Positions 16,294 to 21,943 of a stretch of 21,943 nucleotides of DNA are shown one piece after another. The stretch is from NCBI GenBank assembly GCA_964372165.1, contig CAYJPT010000026.1, positions 1-21,943 of the forward strand, in the 5' to 3' direction. How positions within the stretch are numbered: position 1 is the stretch's first letter; each line of letters starts with the position of its first letter. The notes below the pieces were generated by a model. The model did no database searches. It was given only the letters and a program-made list of their open reading frames with translations, and was not told where the DNA came from. Source of the DNA: CAYJAD01 sp964372165 (GTDB taxonomy: Bacteria > Desulfobacterota > Desulfovibrionia > Desulfovibrionales > Desulfovibrionaceae). The position numbers and the translations under genes were made by a program.

Positions 16294-16313
16294 GCGTGCT
16301 TATCTACGCACGC
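16294..16313. promoter_or_regulatory. Possible operator upstream of the degP promoter
   Basis: A perfect inverted repeat GCGTGC-N8-GCACGC lies just upstream of the -35 box, in otherwise AT-rich DNA. The position suits an activator or repressor site. It is not followed by a T tract, so a terminator for ggt is less likely. The binding protein is unknown. Confidence 0.4.
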
Positions 16314-16356
16314 CATTTATATATAAGTTGTAAAAAAGAGTATGTGAAGATGCTGA

Positions 16357-16390
16357 GAGAAAAAATAATAAAATTATGCATTCAAATGCA
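16357..16390 (-). terminator. Weak terminator candidate after ggt
   Basis: On the - strand TGCATT-TG-AATGCA (complement of 16377-16390) is followed by a T-rich tract ending in six Ts. The stem is short and the Ts are displaced and interrupted. It lies about 120 bases beyond the ggt stop. Confidence 0.25.
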
Positions 16391-16512
16391 AGAATATTTA
16401 ATTTAAAATTATAGAATTATTTGGTAAATGTAATAAAAATTAATTTAATAAAAACACTAAATAAAATTTTTATACATTTTATAAAATAAATCACGATTTT
16501 TTATAGTAAAAC

Positions 16513-18225
16513 TTAATAAACTGCAATTTGCCCATCTGTACGAGGCTCTGTGCCACCTATATAGCTAATGTTTCCTTTTTCATCCTTGTGTTGCCAAATT
16601 ATTTGACCTCTACCAAAATCTTTATCGTCTACATTGCCATAACATATGTCATGACCCATGCGTTTTAAGGCATCTGCTATGGAAGATGGGAAACTTGCCT
16701 CAACCTGCACCGTGCGACCATTTGTCCATCTAAAGCGTGGAGCATCTAAAGCAGCTTGTGGGTTTAGGCTAGTATTAAGTATATGATGCATAAGCATTAC
16801 GTGACCTTGAGGTTGTATAAAACCACCCATCATGCCAAAAGGACCAAAGGGTTTTATTGGGCCACAAATTGTCTCATTGGTATAATTATTCGTTTGGGTA
16901 CTATCATTTAATGTTTTACTTGATGTAACTGTATCTGTTTTTGGTGTAATAAATCCCGGTATTATAGTATGATATGGTAGTTTTTTAGGTGCAATACAAT
17001 TAGGATGTTCAATATTAGTATTAAAGCAAGCCCCACGATTTTGCATGGCTATACCAGTTTGTGGAATAACCACTCCAGATCCAAAACCAGTGTAATTACT
17101 TTGTATGTATGAAACCATGTTGCCTTCATTATCAGCTGTGGCTAAATATACTGTACCGCCTTTGTGTGGAGTTAGAGGTTTTGGGTCAATGGCAATTAAG
17201 CTAATATCTGCAGCACGTTTTGCTCCAAAATCCTTATGTAGTAAATCATCAACATTAACCTGCATATACTTGGGGTCTGCTATATGTAAAAGCCCATCAA
17301 TAAATGCAAGCTTGGTCGCTTCAATAACTTTATGCATACTTTGAACTTCACATAGATTATTAATATCAATATTACGTAAAATATTCAAAGCCATTAAGCA
17401 TATAATGCCTTGCCCATTGGGCGGTAATTCCCAAATATTATACCCACCATACTCTACACTGATTGGCTCAACCCAAGTTGGAGTATAATCTTGTAAATCT
17501 TCTCCACGTAAAAAACCGCCTGAGGCTTGCATGAATTCATCAATTTTTTTAGCAAGATTACCGCTATAAAAACTTTGTGCTTTACTTTCTGCAATGGATA
17601 TAAGGGTCTTTGCTTGATCAGGTAAACGCCAAATACTACCAACACGTGGAACATGCCCATTGGGTGCAAATGTAGAAAACCAATTATTAACTGATTGATC
17701 ATTGCTTTTTTGAGCATAGTTTGAATATACAGCATGAGCGCTTTGCCATAGTTGTGCCGTTACAGCTGCAAGGGGAAATCCTTGCTCGGCATAATGTATG
17801 GCTGGTTCTAGACACTTTTCCAGTGAGAGCTTACCAAAACGTCCATTTAAAGCAGCCCAAGCCGCAGGAGCACCAGGCACAGTTATTGGTAATAAGCCTT
17901 GTTCAGGCACATTGTCATGACCAGCTTTAAGAACAGCATCTAGATTTAATAGGGCAGGGGATGGACCACTAGCATTTAAACCATATAGCTTATCATTAAT
18001 CCAAACTTGAGCAAAAGCGTCACCACCTATACCATTGCACGTTGGTTCAACTACACTTAAGCATGCAGCAGTGGCGATAGCTGCATCAATGGCATTGCCA
18101 CCACTACGCAAAATATGCAAACCTACTTGCGCTGCAAGCGGCTGTGATGTTGCTACCATTCCTTGTGAAGAAAAAACTACATTGCGCCTTGAAGGGTATG
18201 GATAATAATAAGGATCAAATTGCAA
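16513..18225 (-). CDS. ggt: Gamma-glutamyltransferase-family protein (YwrD-like, no signal peptide)
   Basis: Ntn-hydrolase of the gamma-glutamyltransferase family, which cleaves itself into two subunits and acts on gamma-glutamyl bonds such as those of glutathione. The N-terminal part has GMVATSQPLAAQ and RSGGNAIDAAIAT. The expected nucleophile and self-cleavage threonine is T358 in KGGTVYLATADNEGN, followed by GFGSGVV. The FGPFGMMGGFIQPQGH stretch is typical of the YwrD-like branch. Length is 570 residues. There is no signal peptide, so it should be cytosolic, unlike E. coli Ggt. A Ser/Thr/Asn-rich insert occupies about 427-455. The start is TTG with AGGAG seven bases upstream. It is the last gene of dppB-dppC-recN-ggt. 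The physiological substrate is not evident; the symbol denotes the family only. Confidence 0.88.
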   Translation of the reverse strand: MQFDPYYYPYPSRRNVVFSSQGMVATSQPLAAQVGLHILRSGGNAIDAAIATAACLSVVEPTCNGIGGDAFAQVWINDKLYGLNASGPSPALLNLDAVLKAGHDNVPEQGLLPITVPGAPAAWAALNGRFGKLSLEKCLEPAIHYAEQGFPLAAVTAQLWQSAHAVYSNYAQKSNDQSVNNWFSTFAPNGHVPRVGSIWRLPDQAKTLISIAESKAQSFYSGNLAKKIDEFMQASGGFLRGEDLQDYTPTWVEPISVEYGGYNIWELPPNGQGIICLMALNILRNIDINNLCEVQSMHKVIEATKLAFIDGLLHIADPKYMQVNVDDLLHKDFGAKRAADISLIAIDPKPLTPHKGGTVYLATADNEGNMVSYIQSNYTGFGSGVVIPQTGIAMQNRGACFNTNIEHPNCIAPKKLPYHTIIPGFITPKTDTVTSSKTLNDSTQTNNYTNETICGPIKPFGPFGMMGGFIQPQGHVMLMHHILNTSLNPQAALDAPRFRWTNGRTVQVEASFPSSIADALKRMGHDICYGNVDDKDFGRGQIIWQHKDEKGNISYIGGTEPRTDGQIAVY

Positions 18226-18237
18226 AACTAATCTCCT
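18223..18237 (-). promoter_or_regulatory. Ribosome binding site and TTG start of ggt
   Basis: On the - strand AGGAG (complement of 18233-18237) precedes a TTG at 18225 by seven bases. The protein then starts MQFDPYYYPYPS, which matches the usual start of this branch, so TTG appears to be the true start codon. Confidence 0.7.
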
Positions 18238-18253
18238 AATGTGACAAGAAAAT

Positions 18254-19804
18254 TTATCCTGCCATACGTTTTAATTCGTCTTCACGTTCCTTAGCATTTA
18301 AAACTTTACAATGAGTAAAAGTGTTGCCTGCATCTTCTGCTTTAGAGACACGAAAGTGTTTTGTGGCATGAGTTGCTAAATGTGGCCAATGAGTAATTAG
18401 CAACATTTGACGGTTTTTTGCAAGATTTTCTAAGCGTTCTGCTACTTTGTGTAAAGTCATGCCTCCAATGCCAGCATCAACTTCATCAAAAATGTAAGTT
18501 GCACTTTCATGTGTTGCTTGAATATCTACAAGGGCTAAAAGAAATCTTGAAAGCTCACCACCTGAAGCAATTTTATCTAAAGGTTGTGGTACTTGCCCCG
18601 GATTTGGCGCCCAAAGTATACGAGCTTTTTCATCTTCAATGCCAGTCCAAATAGCATTGGGAGAAAAATCAATAATTACTTGTACATCCTTTGAAAATCC
18701 TAAGCCTGCCAATGCTTGTTCAAGCTTTACACTAAAAGCTTTACTTGAAGTTCTGCGTAAGGGTATGAGTTCATCAAGTGTTGCTTTAAGTTTTTGTATG
18801 ATATCTTTTTCTTCACGCTCTAATTGCTTTAAATCTAAGGCACATGAATCAAGAAAAGATATATTTTCTATAATTTCTGTTCGTAGTTCAAGTATCTCAT
18901 TAAGTGGGCGGCGTAGCTTTCTTTTTAATTGTGCTAAAACATAAAGGCGTGATTCAAGTGAATCCATATCAACTTCTGATAATTGTGGTAATTTGCGCAT
19001 TCGAGCTTCCATATGTGGTAAAAGCTCACGTAAAGCAGAAATTTGAGCAAGATCTTCTGCAAAGCTATCATCATAATTACATATATTTTCAATACTTCTT
19101 TCAAAATTTGATAAAATACTTATTAAGCCCGGACCATCGTCACCATGTAGCAAGCTCAGTGTTTTTTCAAAATTTGCTCTACGTTCTGAACTGGACCTTG
19201 CCTCTGCACGCAAAGCTTCAAGCTTATCTTCTTCATCTACTTCAGGTGATACTTTATCTATTTCGGCTTGCTGCATTTCTAATAGTTCGCGTCGTTCCGC
19301 AAGAGTATCAAATTTGCTTTGCATGGTTTCACGCTTGGCAGATATTTTTTGCAACTCGTGTAGCAGTTGATCTCTTTGCTCAAGAAGGTCTTTATTTGGC
19401 AAACAACTCTCAATCAATTTAGCTTGATAAGCCTGTTGTAAGAGTTTTTGCTGACCATGTTGGCTTGTATGTACAATAAGATTTGGGCGAAGTTCACGCA
19501 CAGAATCTTGTGAACTTAAAACATCATTAATATACAATCTGCTGCGACCATTTTCAGCTATAAGCTCACGGCGTATAAATAATTCTTCATTATTATGAAT
19601 AAATATTGCTTCAACTTGTGCTTTTTCATAACCTTGACGTACCATATTTACAGGGATTTTTTCACCAAGTAAAAAATTTATTGCTTTTAGGATAAAGCTT
19701 TTACCGGCACCTGTTTCTCCAGTTAGTACGTTTATACCCGTTGAAAATTCAAGTTCCATATTTTCAATGAGTGCAAGACCTTGTATCCTTAAAAATTCAA
19801 GCAT
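18254..19804 (-). CDS. recN: DNA repair protein RecN
   Basis: SMC-like ATPase acting in double-strand-break repair by recombination. The 516 residues show a Walker A GETGAGKS (29-36), a coiled-coil middle (about 135-350) rich in Glu, Lys, Arg and Leu, the ABC signature SGGELSR (414-420), Walker B TYIFDEVD (436-443) and an H-loop ITH (470-472). The start LEFLRIQGLALIENMELEF is typical of RecN. The length is slightly under the 553 of E. coli, with a shorter coiled coil. It begins 15 bases after dppC ends and precedes ggt by 28 bases, so it is probably co-transcribed with the transporter genes. No LexA-like box is obvious in front of it. Confidence 0.96.
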   Translation of the reverse strand: MLEFLRIQGLALIENMELEFSTGINVLTGETGAGKSFILKAINFLLGEKIPVNMVRQGYEKAQVEAIFIHNNEELFIRRELIAENGRSRLYINDVLSSQDSVRELRPNLIVHTSQHGQQKLLQQAYQAKLIESCLPNKDLLEQRDQLLHELQKISAKRETMQSKFDTLAERRELLEMQQAEIDKVSPEVDEEDKLEALRAEARSSSERRANFEKTLSLLHGDDGPGLISILSNFERSIENICNYDDSFAEDLAQISALRELLPHMEARMRKLPQLSEVDMDSLESRLYVLAQLKRKLRRPLNEILELRTEIIENISFLDSCALDLKQLEREEKDIIQKLKATLDELIPLRRTSSKAFSVKLEQALAGLGFSKDVQVIIDFSPNAIWTGIEDEKARILWAPNPGQVPQPLDKIASGGELSRFLLALVDIQATHESATYIFDEVDAGIGGMTLHKVAERLENLAKNRQMLLITHWPHLATHATKHFRVSKAEDAGNTFTHCKVLNAKEREDELKRMAG

Positions 19805-19819
19805 ATATGTATCCTAACC

Positions 19820-20662
19820 TTAACTTCTTAATCTTGGGTCTAAAATATCACGTAGGCTTTCACCTAATAAATTATAACCTAGCACGGTAATTAAAATGGC
19901 AATACCAGGATATAAAGACAACCAAGGTGCAATTTCCATAACATTTTTACCTTCTAAAAGCATATTGCCCCAGCTTGCAATAGGGGGCTGTACACCAAGA
20001 CCCAAAAAGCTTAAAGATGATTCAATCAAAATAGCACCGGCAATGCCTAATGTAGCCGACACCAAAACAGGACTTAAAGCATTAGGTAAAATGTGTACGC
20101 TTATAATACGTCTATTAGTAGCCCCACTTAAGCGAGCTGCACTAACAAAATCACGTTCACGCAAGGTTAATGCTTCAGCTCGAACTAGACGAGCCACCCC
20201 CATCCATGAGGTAAAGCCTATAACTATCATAATATTAGCTAAGCTTGGTTCTAAAAATGCAATAATGGCAAGAATAAGAAAAAATGATGGAAAACATAGC
20301 ATTATATCAACACCACGCATAATAATTTCATCAATAATACCACCAAAGTATCCTGAAATAAGCCCTAATATTAAACCAATACTTACAGAAATTCCAACAG
20401 CAACAAAACCTACCCACAAGGATATGCGCCCTCCATATAATAGACGTGAAAGCACATCTCGACCTAGTTGGTCTGTACCTAAGGGGAAAGCCTCACAAGG
20501 GGGTAGTAATATGGAATCTAGATGCAGAGCAGTGGGGTCATACGGAGCAAGCCACGGCGCAAAAAGGGCTGCTAATGACATGCACAATACTAAAGTCGCA
20601 CCTACAATCAGCATCATGTGTTTCTTTAACTTTCTAGCTAAAAATAATTTTGAATCGTGCAT
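19820..20662 (-). CDS. dppC: Dipeptide/oligopeptide ABC transporter permease, DppC-like
   Basis: Inner-membrane permease pairing with DppB in a peptide-type ABC importer. The 280 residues start with a membrane anchor (about 15-38) followed by the typical LGTDQLGRDVLSRL stretch (61-74). Several hydrophobic helices follow. The cytoplasmic EAA-type coupling loop lies at about 163-195 (AARLSGATNRRI, HILPNALSP), and the protein ends with GESLRDILDPRLR as usual. The ATG overlaps the dppB stop in TAATG, and AAAGGAG lies eight bases upstream inside dppB. Substrate could be dipeptides, oligopeptides, glutathione or nickel; permease sequence alone does not decide. The ATPase and binding-protein genes are not in the window. 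Confidence 0.93.
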   Translation of the reverse strand: MHDSKLFLARKLKKHMMLIVGATLVLCMSLAALFAPWLAPYDPTALHLDSILLPPCEAFPLGTDQLGRDVLSRLLYGGRISLWVGFVAVGISVSIGLILGLISGYFGGIIDEIIMRGVDIMLCFPSFFLILAIIAFLEPSLANIMIVIGFTSWMGVARLVRAEALTLRERDFVSAARLSGATNRRIISVHILPNALSPVLVSATLGIAGAILIESSLSFLGLGVQPPIASWGNMLLEGKNVMEIAPWLSLYPGIAILITVLGYNLLGESLRDILDPRLRS

Positions 20663-21693
20663 TACATATGCTCCTTTGCAATACGAATGCGAGGATCGGT
20701 AAAGCCATAAGCAATGTCAGCAAGCACATTACCTAGCAAGGTTAACACAGCACCAAGAACTAAATTACCCATAATCATTGTATAGTCTCTTGCCATCACA
20801 GCAGCGTAAAATAATTGTCCTAAGCCGGGTAGGGCAAAGATTGACTCAATTATAACACTGCCTCCAATAAGTCCTGGTATAGACAAACCAAGTAAAGTGA
20901 TGACTGGCAAAAGAGCATTACGCAAAGCATGATGAAAAATAATTTTATTTGTTGGTAAACCCTTGGCACGTGCGGTTAAAATATAATCTTGCCTTAATAC
21001 CTCAAGCATAGATGAACGAGTAAAACGTGACATGCCAGCTATGCCACCAATGGTATATACAGTAATTGGCAAAATTAAATGAGAAATAATATCCCATGCC
21101 TTGCCCATAGGTGAAAGATGTTCATAATTTAATGAAGTTAAACCAGAAATTGGCAACCAAGCATTTTCAATACCAAAAAACAACATAAGTAATAGGGCTA
21201 ACCAAAATCCTGGCATTGCAAAGGCCAAAAATACTAAAATTGTAATGCTTCTATCTAGCCAAGAATTTTGCTTCCAAGCAGAAATAACGCCAATGGGAAT
21301 GGCTATACTTAAAGTTAAAATTAAAGCTGCGACATTCATACCCACAGTTAGGGGCAAGCGTTCCATTATTTTTTCTAAAACTGGCCTTGAGTCTGATGAC
21401 ATGGAGTTGCCAAAATCAAGATGCGCAAGACGTTTAAGCCAATTAAAGTATTGCTCATGCAGTGGTTTATCTAGTCCATACAATGTCTCTAAGCGTTGAC
21501 GCGCAGCTTCACCAGCTAGTGGGTTTAGCGTAGTTTCCATATCAGTAGGAGAGCCAGGAGCTAAGTGAATTACTGTAAAACTTATTATTGTTATGCCCCA
21601 AAACACAACTACCATCCATAAAAATTTACGTAATATACGCATCATAACTATGGGTATTTGTTGATGTTTTCTAGTAAATGACATGCTGGACAT
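20662..21693 (-). CDS. dppB: Dipeptide/oligopeptide ABC transporter permease, DppB-like
   Basis: First permease subunit of a peptide-type importer. The 343 residues have an N-terminal membrane helix (about 24-45), the conserved external region with LAPGSPTD and YGLDKPLHEQYFNWL (72-86), five further hydrophobic segments, and an EAA-type loop at about 233-264 (ARAKGLPTNKIIFHHALRNALLP). The C-terminal DPRIR is typical. The start at 21693 has a weak GGAA upstream; ATGs at 21684, 21645 and 21642 are alternatives. The dppA-like binding-protein gene, if present, would be expected to the right, beyond the window. It overlaps dppC by one base. Confidence 0.93.
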   Translation of the reverse strand: MSSMSFTRKHQQIPIVMMRILRKFLWMVVVFWGITIISFTVIHLAPGSPTDMETTLNPLAGEAARQRLETLYGLDKPLHEQYFNWLKRLAHLDFGNSMSSDSRPVLEKIMERLPLTVGMNVAALILTLSIAIPIGVISAWKQNSWLDRSITILVFLAFAMPGFWLALLLMLFFGIENAWLPISGLTSLNYEHLSPMGKAWDIISHLILPITVYTIGGIAGMSRFTRSSMLEVLRQDYILTARAKGLPTNKIIFHHALRNALLPVITLLGLSIPGLIGGSVIIESIFALPGLGQLFYAAVMARDYTMIMGNLVLGAVLTLLGNVLADIAYGFTDPRIRIAKEHM

Positions 21694-21728
21694 ATTATAT
21701 TTCCATGTGAATTGCTAAATATTTATTC

Positions 21729-21758
21729 ATTATTTAATTTTATGAGCAGATTTCGCAA
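21729..21758 (-). promoter_or_regulatory. Candidate promoter of dppB operon
   Basis: On the - strand TTGCGA (complement of 21753-21758; 4 of 6 to consensus) and AATAAT (complement of 21729-21734; 5 of 6) are 18 bases apart, the same spacing and -10 box as the degP candidate. If dppA lies upstream the operon could start earlier. Confidence 0.35.
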
Positions 21759-21821
21759 GTGATACTTTAAGGAAACGCTGATTAAATCAACAAGTCAAAA
21801 AACATATTGTGTGTTTCTTTA

Positions 21822-21847
21822 CAAAGTAGGCAATTGTGCCTACTTTG
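21822..21847. repeat. Perfect 11-bp hairpin
   Basis: CAAAGTAGGCA (21822-21832) and TGCCTACTTTG (21837-21847) pair perfectly around ATTG. Neither side has a T tract, so it is not a standard terminator. Confidence 0.65.
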
Positions 21848-21919
21848 CATGCCGAATGAGAGCAAAAAACCATGTTTTTTTGCGTCCCACAGGGCGAATG
21901 AAGGCAGTGTGCCTTTCTG

Positions 21920-21943
21920 ATTTATTCTGCTTGCAGAATAAAT
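21920..21943. repeat. Perfect 11-bp inverted repeat at the window edge
   Basis: ATTTATTCTGC (21920-21930) and GCAGAATAAAT (21933-21943) are perfect inverted repeats around TT. The repeat runs exactly to the last base, so its true extent is unknown. Confidence 0.55.

Larger units (their letters stand above)
16228..16512. other. ggt-degP intergenic region
   Basis: 285 bases, extremely AT-rich from about 16360 to 16512. The part nearest degP holds its ribosome binding site, a promoter candidate and a 6-bp inverted repeat. A small TGCATT/AATGCA palindrome at 16377-16390 lies in the middle. I see no gene. Confidence 0.6.
21694..21943. other. Hairpin-rich non-coding region upstream of dppB
   Basis: 250 bases to the window edge with no apparent gene. 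The part next to dppB is AT-rich and holds a promoter candidate. From 21779 on it is a series of perfect or near-perfect inverted repeats, including stems at 21822-21847, 21862-21882, 21901-21915 and 21920-21943. The edge cuts this region. Confidence 0.6.

Noticed and set aside
16294..16313. The GCGTGC/GCACGC dyad as the ggt terminator
   Set aside because: No T tract follows on the - strand, and it lies 200 bases from the ggt stop, directly beside the degP promoter.
16360..16512. AT-rich stretch as a replication origin or phage attachment site
   Set aside because: No DnaA boxes, iterons, direct repeats, tRNA end or integrase are visible; AT-richness alone is ordinary in this genome.
18904..19422. 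A 172-codon open frame on the + strand inside recN
   Set aside because: Antisense to the RecN coiled-coil region; its composition mirrors the opposite strand and it shows no known motif.
19896..20702. A 268-codon open frame on the + strand opposite dppC
   Set aside because: It lies wholly antisense to a clear permease gene, has a low-complexity Ile/Lys/Pro composition, no recognisable family and no ribosome binding site. It is a shadow of the real frame.

Overview
The window is about 22 kb of AT-rich bacterial chromosome with ten or so conventional, full-length protein genes, no rRNA, tRNA, CRISPR array or transposase. The gene content (PhoH / PgpH-type HD phosphodiesterase / YbeY, a two-ATP-dependent-step pyruvate node made of a 1235-residue pyruvate carboxylase and an oversized PEP synthase, DegP with a classical signal peptide, RecN) points to a Gram-negative bacterium. 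The domain architecture of the pyruvate carboxylase and PEP synthase reminds me of the Desulfovibrio group, here in a low-GC, possibly host-associated lineage. This placement is an inference from family resemblance, not a search result.

Left half, + strand: phoH, pgpH, ybeY and birA are tightly spaced (gaps of 38, -1 and 43 bases) and look like one operon combining RNA metabolism / ribosome maturation (PhoH, YbeY), cyclic-di-AMP breakdown (PgpH) and biotin-protein ligase. birA is followed after 88 bases by pyruvate carboxylase, its expected substrate. A 519-base non-coding stretch rich in inverted repeats follows, then ppsA, which ends at a strong bidirectional terminator. BirA, Pyc and PpsA together supply and use pyruvate-derived oxaloacetate and PEP.

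Right half, - strand: reading from the right edge, dppB-dppC-recN-ggt form a compact operon (spacing -1, 15 and 28 bases) for peptide uptake, double-strand-break repair and a cytosolic gamma-glutamyltransferase-like enzyme. After a 285-base AT-rich gap with a good promoter come degP (periplasmic protease/chaperone), a strong terminator, and pgm (phosphoglucomutase) starting only 23 bases beyond the terminator's T tract. pgm converges on ppsA. The gluconeogenic theme (Pyc, PpsA, Pgm) runs across the convergent junction.

The unexplained content is mainly non-coding: two diverged copies of a structured repeat (8739-8849 and 12871-12945), an 82-bp element bounded by perfect 10-bp inverted repeats (8945-9026), a chain of hairpins between ppsA and pgm, and a hairpin-rich stretch upstream of dppB at the right edge. 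Among the proteins, the pyruvate carboxylase with a four-cysteine zinc-ribbon-like tail and the PEP synthase enlarged at both ends and by an internal coiled-coil-like insert deserve a second look. I found no clearly new multi-gene system.
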